The position numbers were made by a program, and so were the translations under genes. The notes below the pieces were generated by a model. The model ran no database searches. It worked only from the letters and a program-made list of their open reading frames with translations, and had not been told where the DNA came from. Below, piece after piece: positions 17,576-26,697 of a stretch of 64,000 bases of DNA; positions within the stretch are counted from its first letter, which is position 1; each line of letters starts with the position of its first letter. This DNA comes from Mucilaginibacter sp. Its GTDB lineage: Bacteria > Bacteroidota > Bacteroidia > Sphingobacteriales > Sphingobacteriaceae. Location of the stretch: positions 186,001 through 250,000 of the forward strand of contig JARLHA010000032.1 of the NCBI GenBank assembly GCA_031292485.1. The letters run 5' to 3'.

Positions 17576-18709
17576 ATGAAACAACGTTACCTAACCAGAA
17601 TATTACTTCTACTGAGTATACTATTCATTTCGATTTTTGCAAAAGCGCAGCAGAATGATGATCTGATTAACATCCTGCTTAAAAAGAATATTATCAGCCA
17701 AAAAGAAGCTGATTCGATACGGGCAGACCAAGCCGTAAAAGAACAAGCCCGCAGGGACAAAGAGAACCAGCATGGAATCACTATCGGTAGCAGGGCCCTT
17801 CAGTTAAGCGGCCTGGTGCAAACGGAATATGAAGGGTTCCAGCAATCAACAGTCCCCAATACTTTCCTTTTGCACCGCGCACGTTTAGATGTAAAAGGAG
17901 ACATTGATGATAACTGGAACTATGAAGTTTATACCGAGTTTGCAACAACAACCAAGCTTCTGGATGCATATACGACTTATAAAATAGCGGATTTCCTAAA
18001 AATAAGTGCAGGACAATTCAAGGTCCCCTACTCATTAGAGAGCCTGATCGCTGACAGCCAGTTAGAATTTATTGATCGTTCGCAGGTGGTTAATGCCTTG
18101 GCCGGCAGATCATCTGATGTAATAGGCAATCAAAACGGCCGTGATATCGGCGCTGAGATAAGCGGAAGTTTCGCAAAGCTGGATGACCATTACCTGTTTG
18201 ATTACACCCTGGGTGTTTTTAACGGTGCCGGTTATGATGTGGCCAGTGATAATAACGGACATAAGGATATAGTGGGAAGATTTACAATACACCCGATAAA
18301 AAATTTGGATATATCGGGAGATTTTTACGATGGCCAGGGAAATTACGGAACGCCAGCCAAAAATTATCTGCGCAATCGCGGAGGTTTTGATGCAAGATAC
18401 GTTACGGGAGGATTGTCCGTCACTGCCGAATATGACAAAGGTACCGATGGCCTGATTAAGAGAGATGGCTATTTTGTCCAGGCAGCATACTTTGTAATAC
18501 CCAAACATCTGCAGTTGGCAGCAAAATATGATACTTACGATCCCAATAAAGTAATAAGCACAGATCGTACCCGGATCTATACCGGCGGAATAAATTATTT
18601 CTTCAACAACTGGGCAAAATTCACAATAGACTACCTCAACCGTCGCGAAGAAACAGCAGTACAGGTTAAAAACAACATCCTTGAAGTACAATTACAATTA
18701 GCTTTTTAA
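17576..18709 (+). CDS. OprO/OprP-type porin (phosphate-selective porin family)
   Basis: A 377-residue outer-membrane beta-barrel with a signal peptide (cleavage near FAKAQQ, residue 24). A short coiled-coil segment follows (LKKNIISQKEADSIRADQAV, ~37-56), then a barrel with alternating aromatic strands to the C-terminus ending in ..QLQLAF, a typical terminal Phe strand. The porin O/P family takes up phosphate or polyphosphate in Pseudomonas. Location directly before pstS, 11 bases apart and behind one promoter, supports phosphate uptake here. Selectivity residues cannot be judged by eye. Confidence 0.85.
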   Translation: MKQRYLTRILLLLSILFISIFAKAQQNDDLINILLKKNIISQKEADSIRADQAVKEQARRDKENQHGITIGSRALQLSGLVQTEYEGFQQSTVPNTFLLHRARLDVKGDIDDNWNYEVYTEFATTTKLLDAYTTYKIADFLKISAGQFKVPYSLESLIADSQLEFIDRSQVVNALAGRSSDVIGNQNGRDIGAEISGSFAKLDDHYLFDYTLGVFNGAGYDVASDNNGHKDIVGRFTIHPIKNLDISGDFYDGQGNYGTPAKNYLRNRGGFDARYVTGGLSVTAEYDKGTDGLIKRDGYFVQAAYFVIPKHLQLAAKYDTYDPNKVISTDRTRIYTGGINYFFNNWAKFTIDYLNRREETAVQVKNNILEVQLQLAF

Positions 18710-18720
18710 AATTAAAAATC

Positions 18721-19692
18721 ATGAAAAAGATATTATTAAAATGGCAACTGGTGCCTGTATTGATCATTGCCGCTTTATTGGTTTCTTCGTTTGTTAAGCC
18801 GGTTTCCCCTAAACCAGTGTCAGATGACCTTGAAGGAACAATAAGTATATCAGGAGCGTTCGCCCTATATCCCATCACAGTTAAGTGGGCCGATGAATTT
18901 AAAAAGCTTCACCCGAAAGTAACTTTCAATATCTCTGCCGGCGGTGCCGGAAAAGGGATTACCGATGCTTTATCCGGTTTAGTTGACATAGGATTAGCTT
19001 CGCGCGATATTGACCCGTCTGAAGTTAAAAAAGGCGCTTACACCATTTATGTAACAAAAGATGCGGTGGTGCCAACTTTTAATACGGCTAACCCTGATGC
19101 TGCGGCGATCCTGGCAAAAGGCGTTAAGCGTGCACAGTTTAATGACATTTTCGTAGGCGGAAATATCAAAAACTGGAAACAACTTGCCGGCAAAGTGGAT
19201 GTACCCATTCATGTTTATACCCGTTCTGACGCCGCTGGCGCAGCAGAAACCTGGGCGAAGTATTTTGGTAAAAAACAGGAGGACTTGTTGGGTGTTGGCG
19301 TTTATGGCGATCCCGGACTTGCCCAGGCGGTTAAAAAAGACGTTACTGCAATAGGGTATAATAACCTTGCCTACCTTTACGATCTGAAAACCCGCAAACA
19401 GGTTGCCGGCGTGCATGCCCTGCCAATAGATGTGAACGGCAATGGAAAAATTGACGCCGACGAAAATTTCTACAGCACTATTGATGAGTTAACAACCGCC
19501 ATTGGTGAAGGCAAATACCCCTCACCCCCTGCCCGCAACCTTGGCTTCCTTTTTAAAGGGAAACCGAAGAAAAAGGAACTGATCGAGTTCGTTAAGTTCG
19601 TTTTAACCACCGGCCAGAAAGATGTTGACGAAAGTGGCTACATCGCGCTCTCAAAAGCAAAAATACAGGAGGAATTGAAGAAGGTGGAGTAG
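18721..19692 (+). CDS. pstS: Phosphate ABC transporter substrate-binding protein
   Basis: A 323-residue periplasmic phosphate-binding protein. A hydrophobic N-terminal segment (residues 8-27) is a signal peptide or anchor without an obvious lipobox. Phosphate-contact blocks of the PstS type are visible: ISISGAFALYPITVKWADEF (~40), FNISAGGAGKGITDALSG (~70), LASRDID (~93) and VYTRSDAAGAAETW (~165). Full length for the short PstS-like group. It forms an operon with the porin upstream and pstC, pstA, pstB downstream. A long inverted repeat starts at its stop codon and separates it from pstC. Confidence 0.9.
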   Translation: MKKILLKWQLVPVLIIAALLVSSFVKPVSPKPVSDDLEGTISISGAFALYPITVKWADEFKKLHPKVTFNISAGGAGKGITDALSGLVDIGLASRDIDPSEVKKGAYTIYVTKDAVVPTFNTANPDAAAILAKGVKRAQFNDIFVGGNIKNWKQLAGKVDVPIHVYTRSDAAGAAETWAKYFGKKQEDLLGVGVYGDPGLAQAVKKDVTAIGYNNLAYLYDLKTRKQVAGVHALPIDVNGNGKIDADENFYSTIDELTTAIGEGKYPSPPARNLGFLFKGKPKKKELIEFVKFVLTTGQKDVDESGYIALSKAKIQEELKKVE

Positions 19693-19810
19693 GTTGATTA
19701 AGTTGACTATGTTGGACTGAGTTGATTAAGTTGGCTTTTGAAAATTACTGCCACTTTAACGATAGTGCAAACTTAATCAACCTAATCAACTCAATCCAAC
19801 CCAATCAACT
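19690..19810. repeat. Long GTTGATT-family inverted repeat between pstS and pstC
   Basis: The left arm, 19690-19735, starts with the stop codon of pstS (TAGGTTGATTAAGTTG). The right arm, 19770-19810, reads ACTTAATCAACCTAATCAAC and onward. The arms can form a stem of about 40 bp around a 34-base loop. There is no T run, so it is not a simple intrinsic terminator. Confidence 0.85.
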
Positions 19811-19816
19811 AAAAGC

Positions 19817-20713
19817 ATGTATAAACTAAGATTATTTAAAGATAAATTCATGTCGAAACTGATGCTGGTGTTAACGCTGGCATCAGTTTCTGTGTTATTC
19901 GTGATCGGCATCGGGTTGTATTACCACTCGATACCAATTTTACACAAATTGTCGCTGTCAGATTTACTGACCACCAGTGTCTGGAAACCGTTGAAAGGTT
20001 TATTCGGCTTTTACCCTTTTATTATGGGGACCTTATGGGTTACGGGTATTTCTATCATCATCGCGCTGCCGCTTTGCCTGCTCACCGCGTTGTATATCAA
20101 TGAATACGCCCCGGCGAGGATCAGGAAAATACTCACCCCTTTTGTTAACCTGCTTTCGGGTATCCCGCCGGTGATTTTTGGCGTATGGGGTGTTTTGTTT
20201 ATTATCCCTTTGATCCAGGATCATATTGCCCCGCATTTTGTAGCCTTTTCCACCGGCTATAGCGTTTTAGCCGGTGGAATTGTACTTGCGGTAATGATCT
20301 TTCCCTTGATTGTGAGCATTATTACCGAAGTGCTGCGTACCATACCGCAGGATCTGCGGGATGCCTCACTGTCCTTGGGGGCTACCGGGTGGGAGACGAC
20401 CCGAAAAGTAGTACTAAAAAAAGCGCTTCCCGGTATTATTGCGGCCGTTGTGCTGGCCATATCACGCGCATTCGGCGAAACGATTGCCGTGTTGATGGTA
20501 TGCGGCAACAACGCCGTTGTGCCGCATTCCGTATTTGATCCCGGATATCCCCTTCCTGCATTGATCGCCAACAACTACGGCGAAATGCTATCCATCCCGA
20601 TGTACGACTCAGCGCTGATGTTTGCTGCGCTGCTGCTTTTTGTTATTATCCTTCTTTTTAATATTATCTCAAGGGTTATTTTGGCCCGTCTGGAAAGAAA
20701 ACTTGCCTCATGA
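19817..20713 (+). CDS. pstC: Phosphate ABC transporter permease PstC
   Basis: A 298-residue inner-membrane permease with about six hydrophobic segments (residues ~17-40, 65-92, 108-135, 148-172, 208-232, 268-290). The coupling-helix motif is clear: LRDASLSLGATGWETTRKVV, followed by SRAFGETIAVLMVCGN, the PstC signature region. It partners PstA and PstB and takes phosphate from PstS. It overlaps pstA by 4 bases (ATGA). The start at 19817 lies 6 bases after the hairpin repeat. Confidence 0.92.
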   Translation: MYKLRLFKDKFMSKLMLVLTLASVSVLFVIGIGLYYHSIPILHKLSLSDLLTTSVWKPLKGLFGFYPFIMGTLWVTGISIIIALPLCLLTALYINEYAPARIRKILTPFVNLLSGIPPVIFGVWGVLFIIPLIQDHIAPHFVAFSTGYSVLAGGIVLAVMIFPLIVSIITEVLRTIPQDLRDASLSLGATGWETTRKVVLKKALPGIIAAVVLAISRAFGETIAVLMVCGNNAVVPHSVFDPGYPLPALIANNYGEMLSIPMYDSALMFAALLLFVIILLFNIISRVILARLERKLAS

Positions 20714-21555
20714 AGCGTAGAAAATATGAAGAATTGTTTTTCAGGGTGCTGATGGTTTTGGCAACTGTATTTGTGGCCGGCAGCTTTTTTCTTATCGTCG
20801 GCACCATCTTTTACAAAGGGGCGCCTTATATGACCCTGGACATGATCACCAAAACGCCCGGCGGTGGTTTTTATATTGGTAAGGAAGGCGGCATATTAAA
20901 CGCTATCATTGGTTCTATCTATGTTGCCGGCGGGGCTACTGTACTGGGTTTGTTGATCAGTATCCCGGTGGCCATTTATATTAATATGTATATGGGGGGC
21001 AAAACCTTTTTAGCCAACACCTTAAGAATGGCTTTTGACGTGCTGTTTGGCATCCCCTCCATCGTATACGGCGCTTTCGGTTTCCTCATCATGGTTTATT
21101 TTGGGTTGAGGGCATCTTTGTTAGGCGGAATCATCGCGGTTACGCTTTTGGTCATCCCTATTTTGGTACGTACCCTTGATGAGGTGATCCGCACCGTACC
21201 CTTTGAATTGCGCGACGCTGCCTTATCCCTTGGCGCAACGCGCTGGGAAACTGCAAAAGTGGTTTTAAGGCAAATCAGGCCGGGCATATTTACCGCGATA
21301 TTATTATCCTTCGGCAGGGCCATCGGCGATGTGGCCTCGGTTTTATTTACTGCTGGGTTCAGCGACAATATTCCCACTTCGCTTCATGAACCGGCGGCTA
21401 CCCTACCCCTGGCAATATTTTTCCAGTTAAGCAGCCCTGTGGAGGAAGTGCAGGGACGCGGCTACGCCTCGGCATTGGTGCTTACTATCATCGTGTTAAT
21501 TATCACGGTATTATCAGAAATTTTCATCAGGAATTTTTTTAAACACAAAATTTAA
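20710..21555 (+). CDS. pstA: Phosphate ABC transporter permease PstA
   Basis: A 281-residue permease paralogous to PstC. It has an N-terminal membrane segment (~15-38), four to five more, and the coupling motif LRDAALSLGATRWETAKVVL, followed by FGRAIGDVASVLFTAGFSD. Translationally coupled at both ends: it overlaps pstC by 4 bases and shares one base with pstB. Intact and of usual length. Confidence 0.92.
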   Translation: MKRRKYEELFFRVLMVLATVFVAGSFFLIVGTIFYKGAPYMTLDMITKTPGGGFYIGKEGGILNAIIGSIYVAGGATVLGLLISIPVAIYINMYMGGKTFLANTLRMAFDVLFGIPSIVYGAFGFLIMVYFGLRASLLGGIIAVTLLVIPILVRTLDEVIRTVPFELRDAALSLGATRWETAKVVLRQIRPGIFTAILLSFGRAIGDVASVLFTAGFSDNIPTSLHEPAATLPLAIFFQLSSPVEEVQGRGYASALVLTIIVLIITVLSEIFIRNFFKHKI

Positions 21556-22316
21556 TGGACAATAAATCTCTTATAGGTGTTCAGCAGTTAAATGTCCATA
21601 TAGGCAATCAGCATATTTTAAAGGATATCAATATCGATATTCCCGACAAAAAGGTAACCTCCATTATTGGTCCCTCAGGTTGCGGGAAAACCACATTGTT
21701 AAAAACATTTAACCGATTGCTGGATAATTCGGCGGATGTAAAGATTACAGGCGAAGTATTGGTGGATGGTGAAAACATCTATGCGCAAGGTGCTGAAGTA
21801 ACCCATATCCGCCAAAAAATGGGTTTGTTGTCGCAGCGACCCTATCCCTTGCCTATGTCCATTTATGATAATGTGGCTTACGGGCCGCGCATCCATGGCA
21901 TCCGCAAAAAGCATGACCTTGACGAACTGGTTGAAAAGCAACTGAAAGCAACCGGTTTATGGGAGGAAGTTAAAGACAGGTTGCACGCGTCGGCCACACG
22001 CCTTTCTATCGGCCAGCAGCAGCGATTGTGCCTGGCGCGTGGTTTAGCCGTTGGTCCTGAAATAATTTTAGGCGATGAGTCTACATCCGCACTCGACCCT
22101 GTGTCAACCCATATTATTGAAGACCTCTTTGTACAGTTGAAAGAAAAATATACCATTGTACTGGTTACACATATCCTGCGCCAGGCGGCAAGGGTCTCAG
22201 ATAATATTATTTTTATTTACATGGGGAAGATTGTTGAAATGGGCCCTACCCACGAGGTATTACATAACCCTAAGGAGGAATTAACAAAGCAGTATGTAAA
22301 GGGATTTATTACATAA
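21555..22316 (+). CDS. pstB: Phosphate ABC transporter ATP-binding protein PstB
   Basis: A 253-residue ATPase of the PstCAB transporter. Walker A is GPSGCGKTT (~39-47), the Q-loop region follows with LLSQRPYPLPMSIYDNV, the signature is LSIGQQQRLCLARGLA (~150) and Walker B is IILGDESTSALDP. The last motif has Ser where most ABC proteins have Pro (DEPTSALDP) and Gly where most have Met/Leu; the catalytic Asp-Glu pair is intact. H-loop VTHILRQA is present. No phoU follows, although many pst operons end with it. A terminator is found at 22341. Confidence 0.93.
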   Translation: MDNKSLIGVQQLNVHIGNQHILKDINIDIPDKKVTSIIGPSGCGKTTLLKTFNRLLDNSADVKITGEVLVDGENIYAQGAEVTHIRQKMGLLSQRPYPLPMSIYDNVAYGPRIHGIRKKHDLDELVEKQLKATGLWEEVKDRLHASATRLSIGQQQRLCLARGLAVGPEIILGDESTSALDPVSTHIIEDLFVQLKEKYTIVLVTHILRQAARVSDNIIFIYMGKIVEMGPTHEVLHNPKEELTKQYVKGFIT

Positions 22317-22340
22317 ATTTTAAACATTTATGGTTTAATA

Positions 22341-22387
22341 TAGCAAAAAAGGAATCATTTATATTAAAATTCTGCCTTTTTTAGCTA
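22341..22387 (+). terminator. Terminator of the pst operon
   Basis: Stem TAGCAAAAAAGG (22341-22352) with CCTTTTTTAGCTA (22375-22387), one bulged base, 24 bases after the pstB stop. The stem is A/T-rich and the T run lies inside its 3' arm. Confidence 0.55.
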
Positions 22388-22502
22388 AAATGACTTAGTT
22401 GTCATTAAATATTAATCCAAATTGCTTGTTTTTATAAAAAAACCCAGTTAAAGATCATTATTTGACTTATTTTAACTGTATATTGCACCATTTATTAAAT
22501 AA

Positions 22503-23582
22503 ATGTCCTACAATTATCAGCGCATTATTATTAAGATCGGCTCGAACGTTCTGACGCAAAAAGACGGCCTGCCTGATTTAGATCGCATTAGCCACCTGGT
22601 GGAGCAAATGGCGGCGATAAAGCGACGGGGAGTTGAAGTTGTGTTAGTTTCTTCCGGTGCTGTTGCCTCGGGCCGTAGTTTGATCACGATCTCCGAAAAG
22701 TACGACTCCGTTGCTACCCGGCAATTGTTTGCTTCTATCGGCCAGGTCAAACTCATCAATACTTACGCCCACGAATTTGAAAAATTTAATATCCTTTGTT
22801 CCCAGGTTTTGGTAACCAAAGAAGATTTCAGGGACAGGCTGCATTACCTCAACATGAAAAACTGCCTTAAGATTTTATTGCAGCACCATGTAATCCCCGT
22901 AGTGAACGAAAATGATGTGGTATCGGTTACCGAACTGATGTTTACTGATAACGACGAATTGGCCGGCCTGATTGCCTCCATGCTAAATGCGCAGGCACTT
23001 ATCGTTTTAACCAATGTAGACGGTATATACGATGGGGACCCAAATAGTGAAAACACCAGGGTTATTGAAGAAGTTAGCGGTAACACGATCGATTTTTCTG
23101 CATTCGTAAGCTCCGGAAGTTCACAATTTGGCCGGGGCGGAATGATCACCAAATCAACCATGGCGCAAAAAGTGGCGCAACTGGGTATCGCGGTGCACAT
23201 AGCTAACGGCACAAAAGAAAATATTTTAGTCGATGTTTTAGAAAATACGGCACCCCATACCTATTTTATCCCCAGTAAATCATCCTCGGGGAAAAAGAAA
23301 TGGATTGCCCATGCCGGCAATTATGCGAAGGGCATTGTGCAGGTGAATGAAGGCGCAAAGGCTGCGCTTACCTCCGCTAAGGCTTCAAGCTTGTTGCCCG
23401 TCGGTGTGATCAATATTTTAGCGGATTTTAAAAAGGGCGAGATTATTAAGCTGGTTGACGAAAACAACAAGTCGATTGGCTTAGGGATTGCGCAATATGG
23501 TTCGGATAAGGCGGCCGAAATGGCTGGGAAAAAAAACCAGAAACCGCTTGTACATTATGATTACCTTTATTTAGAAAATTAA
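22503..23582 (+). CDS. proB: Glutamate 5-kinase
   Basis: A 359-residue kinase that makes gamma-glutamyl phosphate from glutamate and ATP, the first step of proline synthesis. The amino-acid kinase domain spans about residues 1-255, with IIIKIGSNVL at the N-terminus, VSSGAVASGR (~49), VNENDVVS (~137) and the ATP-site segment FGRGGMITKSTMAQKVAQ (~213). A C-terminal PUA domain (~275-350) is present as in the long ProB type. It precedes proA by 33 bases, so the two form an operon. Confidence 0.94.
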   Translation: MSYNYQRIIIKIGSNVLTQKDGLPDLDRISHLVEQMAAIKRRGVEVVLVSSGAVASGRSLITISEKYDSVATRQLFASIGQVKLINTYAHEFEKFNILCSQVLVTKEDFRDRLHYLNMKNCLKILLQHHVIPVVNENDVVSVTELMFTDNDELAGLIASMLNAQALIVLTNVDGIYDGDPNSENTRVIEEVSGNTIDFSAFVSSGSSQFGRGGMITKSTMAQKVAQLGIAVHIANGTKENILVDVLENTAPHTYFIPSKSSSGKKKWIAHAGNYAKGIVQVNEGAKAALTSAKASSLLPVGVINILADFKKGEIIKLVDENNKSIGLGIAQYGSDKAAEMAGKKNQKPLVHYDYLYLEN

Positions 23583-23615
23583 AGGATACCCCTTTACTTA
23601 TTTAAGCTGATTACA

Positions 23616-24872
23616 ATGCCCGCAAAGCAAAAAAGTTATACCTCGTATTTTGAAAATGCCCGTATAGCGTCAAGGAAAACCATTGTTCCCTCAAAAATAA
23701 ATATGGTGTTGAAGGAACTTGCCAAAGCAACTGTTGCTAAAACCGATTATTTATTACAGGAAAATAAAAAGGATCTCGATCGCATGGATCCAACAGATCC
23801 CAAATTCGACCGTTTAAAGCTCACTGCCAAACGAATTAAAGATATAGCGACGGAAATTATCAATGTGGCAAAATTAAGGAGCCCGCTGGGTCATATCCTT
23901 TCGCGCAAACAAATGCATAATGGTTTGGAGATAACACGGATCAGCGTGCCACTGGGTATTGTGGGCGTAATTTACGAAGCGCGCCCAAATGTAACTTTCG
24001 ACGTTTTTTCACTGTGTTTTAAAACCGGAAATGTTTGCATATTAAAAGGCGGGAGCGACGCCGAATTTTCAAACAAAGCGATTATTTCAATTATACGACA
24101 GGTTTTGGCCGATCATGATATTAATGAGAATATTGCAACCCTGTTGCCTCCGGAACGTGAAGCCACGGATGCGCTTTTGAATGCAACTGGTTTTGTTGAT
24201 GTTTTGATACCCAGGGGAAGCCAGCAATTAATAGATCATGTGCGAAACAACAGTAAAGTGCCGGTTATTGAAACCGGCGCCGGCATAGTTCACACCTATT
24301 TTGATGAATTTGGCGATCTGGAAAAAGGGCGCGCTATTGTATTGAATGCCAAAACCCGCCGTGTAAGCGTTTGTAACGCGCTTGATTGCCTCATTGTTCA
24401 TTATATAAGGTTGAGGGACCTTCCGAATCTGTTGATGCCATTAGTGGAAAAGAAAGTGGTGTTGTATGCCGATGAAACAGCATTTATGATTTTAAAGGGG
24501 CATTACCCGGATTCCCTGCTGGCTCATGCCAGGCCTGAACATTTCGGAACAGAGTTTTTATCATTAAAAATGGCGGTTAAAGTGGTTGAGAGCTTTGAAG
24601 ATGCGCTTGATCATATTGCTGAGTATGGTTCAAAACATAGCGAGGCCATCATATCTGAGGATCCCCGGCGCTGCGAAGCTTTTTTAAACCAGGTTGATGC
24701 TGCTGCGGTTTATGTAAATGCTTCCACGGCCTTTACAGACGGCGCCCAGTTTGGTTTAGGCGCCGAAATTGGTATCAGTACGCAAAAACTTCATGCCCGC
24801 GGCCCCATGGGACTAAAAGAACTGACCAGTTATAAATGGGTAGTGAAGGGGAACGGGCAAACCCGTTCTTAA
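23616..24872 (+). CDS. proA: Gamma-glutamyl phosphate reductase
   Basis: A 418-residue NADPH-dependent reductase that makes glutamate semialdehyde in proline synthesis, on the aldehyde dehydrogenase fold. Recognised blocks are [19 protein letters not shown] (~113), [12 protein letters not shown] (~140), [16 protein letters not shown] and the active-site Cys segment [15 protein letters not shown] (~255). The C-terminal [20 protein letters not shown] is typical. Length normal. It ends 18 bases before a hairpin that can serve it and the opposing small gene. Confidence 0.94.
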   Translation: MPAKQKSYTSYFENARIASRKTIVPSKINMVLKELAKATVAKTDYLLQENKKDLDRMDPTDPKFDRLKLTAKRIKDIATEIINVAKLRSPLGHILSRKQMHNGLEITRISVPLGIVGVIYEARPNVTFDVFSLCFKTGNVCILKGGSDAEFSNKAIISIIRQVLADHDINENIATLLPPEREATDALLNATGFVDVLIPRGSQQLIDHVRNNSKVPVIETGAGIVHTYFDEFGDLEKGRAIVLNAKTRRVSVCNALDCLIVHYIRLRDLPNLLMPLVEKKVVLYADETAFMILKGHYPDSLLAHARPEHFGTEFLSLKMAVKVVESFEDALDHIAEYGSKHSEAIISEDPRRCEAFLNQVDAAAVYVNASTAFTDGAQFGLGAEIGISTQKLHARGPMGLKELTSYKWVVKGNGQTRS

Positions 24873-24883
24873 ATTTTTTCTGC

Positions 24884-24919
24884 ACAAAAAAGGGTGTGCA
24901 TCCTGTGATGCACACCCTT
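24884..24919 (-). terminator. Strong terminator on the minus strand (convergent end of proA)
   Basis: A perfect 13-bp stem, AAGGGTGTGCATC (24890-24902) with GATGCACACCCTT (24907-24919), has a CTGT loop. On the minus strand it is followed by six T (complement of 24884-24889), so it ends transcription of the small gene at 24941-25033. On the plus strand the T run is lacking. Confidence 0.85.
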
Positions 24920-24940
24920 TCGCGACTTACAATTCGTTTG

Positions 24941-25033
24941 CTACTTTATCAGGTAATCTGCTACGGCAACAAAACAAATGACCGCTAAAATTACAGCTTG
25001 TAATTTTTGTTCTAAAGTTAAACGGGCAATCAT
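24941..25033 (-). CDS. Candidate 30-residue small membrane protein
   Basis: A 31-codon open frame from ATG at 25033 to TAG at 24941. The product starts MIARLTLEQKLQAV, continues with a hydrophobic stretch (residues ~13-26: AVILAVICFVAVAD) and ends YLIK. It would be a single-span membrane peptide with a basic or polar N-terminus. Support comes from its setting: a TTTG-N19-TACATTTA promoter directly upstream (25056-25086) and a perfect intrinsic terminator 22 bases downstream. Such a closed transcription unit is unlikely by chance. It could instead be a non-coding RNA of about 160 bases. I know no family for it. Confidence 0.5.
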   Translation of the reverse strand: MIARLTLEQKLQAVILAVICFVAVADYLIK

Positions 25034-25055
25034 TATTTATAATTAATTAGATTTC

Positions 25056-25086
25056 TAAATGTATATTGTAATTATCATGTTACAAA
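25056..25086 (-). promoter_or_regulatory. Promoter of the small-protein unit
   Basis: On the minus strand TTTG (25086-25083), a spacer of exactly 19 bases, and TACATTTA (25063-25056; 5 of 6 defined bases of TAnnTTTG). The start codon at 25033 is 22 bases further on. Confidence 0.6.
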
Positions 25087-25590
25087 GTTTTTTTTAATTT
25101 TTATGATATTTTTAAAGAAAAGATTTGAATATTTTATAATAGTCAGTCTTACATTTATTATTTTATAAAATTATCAGAAAAAATTCGTTTTTTAACATTT
25201 CCATTGAAATGAAAAAGCCTAAAAATCGAGGTTTAAACCATTTAAAAGCTGATTTTCTTCCCGAAACGGGTTGAATACTGATTTTCTGTAATTGTGCTAA
25301 CCTCCGCCAGTTTCCGAAAAATTTTAACAATAACGCTGGTATTGCAAATAAATTATCCTGAAGATGCATTAAATTAAAATAGCCTGTTGTTAATATAATG
25401 GAATTGAATTTTTATGATTTGAACCTTTGTTTAACTTTTAGGACTTAAAACAGAATATTTACTCTTTAGTTAAATTTAAAGCAGCGTTAGTGTTAAATTT
25501 ACAATAGCTTAACCCGGAGTACTTTTTCTATCCTTCAAAACAATTTACCCTGTACTGACTCAGGACGCTCCGCATAAAAATCAAAAACGG
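25087..25590. other. AT-rich gap without recognised gene
   Basis: About 500 AT-rich bases between the small-protein unit and the mnmA promoter. A weak 68-codon open frame on the minus strand (25163-25369) has no initiation context or family resemblance and I do not call it. I see no tRNA, repeat or riboswitch here. Confidence 0.5.
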
Positions 25591-25598
25591 TATCTTTG
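25591..25598 (+). promoter_or_regulatory. -7 element of mnmA
   Basis: TATCTTTG matches TAnnTTTG and lies 7 bases before the mnmA ATG at 25606, implying a very short or absent leader. No clear -33 TTTG. Confidence 0.55.
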
Positions 25599-25605
25599 CA
25601 GCAAA

Positions 25606-26694
25606 ATGAGCAAGCACGGAAGGATATTAGTAGCCATGAGCGGTGGAGTCGACAGCTCTGTTGCAGCGGTAATGCTGCATGAACAGGGATATGAGGTGAT
25701 CGGGCTTACCATGAAGACATGGGATTACGCTTCTTCAGGCGGAAGTTCAAAAGAAACGGGCTGCTGCAGCCTGGATAGTATCAACGATGCCCGTGCATTG
25801 GCCGTCGGTTATGGCTTCCCGCATTATATACTGGATATCCGCAGTGAGTTCGGTGATTTTGTGATCGACAATTTTGTAGATGAATATTTAGCCGGGCGCA
25901 CCCCTAACCCATGCGTTTTATGCAATACCCATATCAAATGGGAAGCCCTTTTAAAACGTGCCGACAAACTGGATTGTGAATTTATTGCGACGGGCCATTA
26001 TGCCAATATCCGTTTGCAGGATAATGGCCGCTATGTGATCTCAAAAGGGAAAGACGAAAATAAAGACCAGTCCTATGTACTATGGGGCGTCTCACAAAAA
26101 AACCTTTCCCGCACCAAATTTCCGTTGGGAAGTTTTTCAAAACCCGAGATCAGGCAGATGGCCGTGGATATGGGCCAGGTTGAACTTGCCGGTAAAAGCG
26201 AAAGCTACGAGATTTGCTTTGTGCCGGATAACGATTACAGGGCCTTTTTAAGGCACAAAGTAGAGGATCTTGAAGAACGTGTCGCCGGGGGTAACTTTGT
26301 TTTAACTGATGGCACTATAGTAGGCAAGCACCAGGGTTATCCGTTTTATACTATTGGCCAGCGCAAAGGCCTTGGCATTGCCCTTGGCCACCCCATGTTT
26401 GTTACCAGCATCAACCCCGAAACCAATACGGTCGTTTTAGGAACCGTTGACGAACTGGAACGCAAGGAAGCCTGGGTGAAGAATTTAAACCTGGTTAAAT
26501 ACGAAAGCATCCCTGATCCAATTGAAGCCATTACCAAAATAAGGTACAAAGATGCCGGTACCCAAAGCACCATTGTACAAATGGGCGAACATATGAAAGT
26601 TGATTTCCATCATTCGGTATCAGGCATTGCGCCGGGCCAGTCGGCCGTGTTTTATGAGGGGAACGATCTGCTGGGCGGTGGTTTTTTGATATAG
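25606..26694 (+). CDS. mnmA: tRNA-specific 2-thiouridylase
   Basis: A 362-residue enzyme that thiolates U34 of Lys, Glu and Gln tRNAs with sulfur relayed from a cysteine desulfurase. The PP-loop is MSGGVDSSVAA (~11-21). The first catalytic Cys lies in NPCVLCNTHIKW (C103/C106), the second is C204 in SYEICFVPDND, and TGHYA (129-133) is conserved. A C-terminal beta-barrel (~260-362) ends GQSAVFYEG. Full length. A repeat run begins 3 bases after the stop. Confidence 0.95.
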   Translation: MSKHGRILVAMSGGVDSSVAAVMLHEQGYEVIGLTMKTWDYASSGGSSKETGCCSLDSINDARALAVGYGFPHYILDIRSEFGDFVIDNFVDEYLAGRTPNPCVLCNTHIKWEALLKRADKLDCEFIATGHYANIRLQDNGRYVISKGKDENKDQSYVLWGVSQKNLSRTKFPLGSFSKPEIRQMAVDMGQVELAGKSESYEICFVPDNDYRAFLRHKVEDLEERVAGGNFVLTDGTIVGKHQGYPFYTIGQRKGLGIALGHPMFVTSINPETNTVVLGTVDELERKEAWVKNLNLVKYESIPDPIEAITKIRYKDAGTQSTIVQMGEHMKVDFHHSVSGIAPGQSAVFYEGNDLLGGGFLI

Positions 26695-26697
26695 GAC

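Noticed and set aside
18110..18691. 193-codon open frame on the minus strand inside the porin gene
   Set aside because: The plus strand encodes a clear signal peptide and porin barrel. The antisense frame is rich in Ile, Tyr and Cys with no domain.
19690..19810. CRISPR array made of GTTGATT repeats
   Set aside because: The words are short, degenerate and arranged as inverted arms; there are no constant-length spacers and no cas genes.
25163..25369. 68-codon open frame on the minus strand in the gap before mnmA
   Set aside because: No promoter word, no recognisable product and chance length for an AT-rich gap; unlike the 30-residue unit nearby it lacks a terminator.
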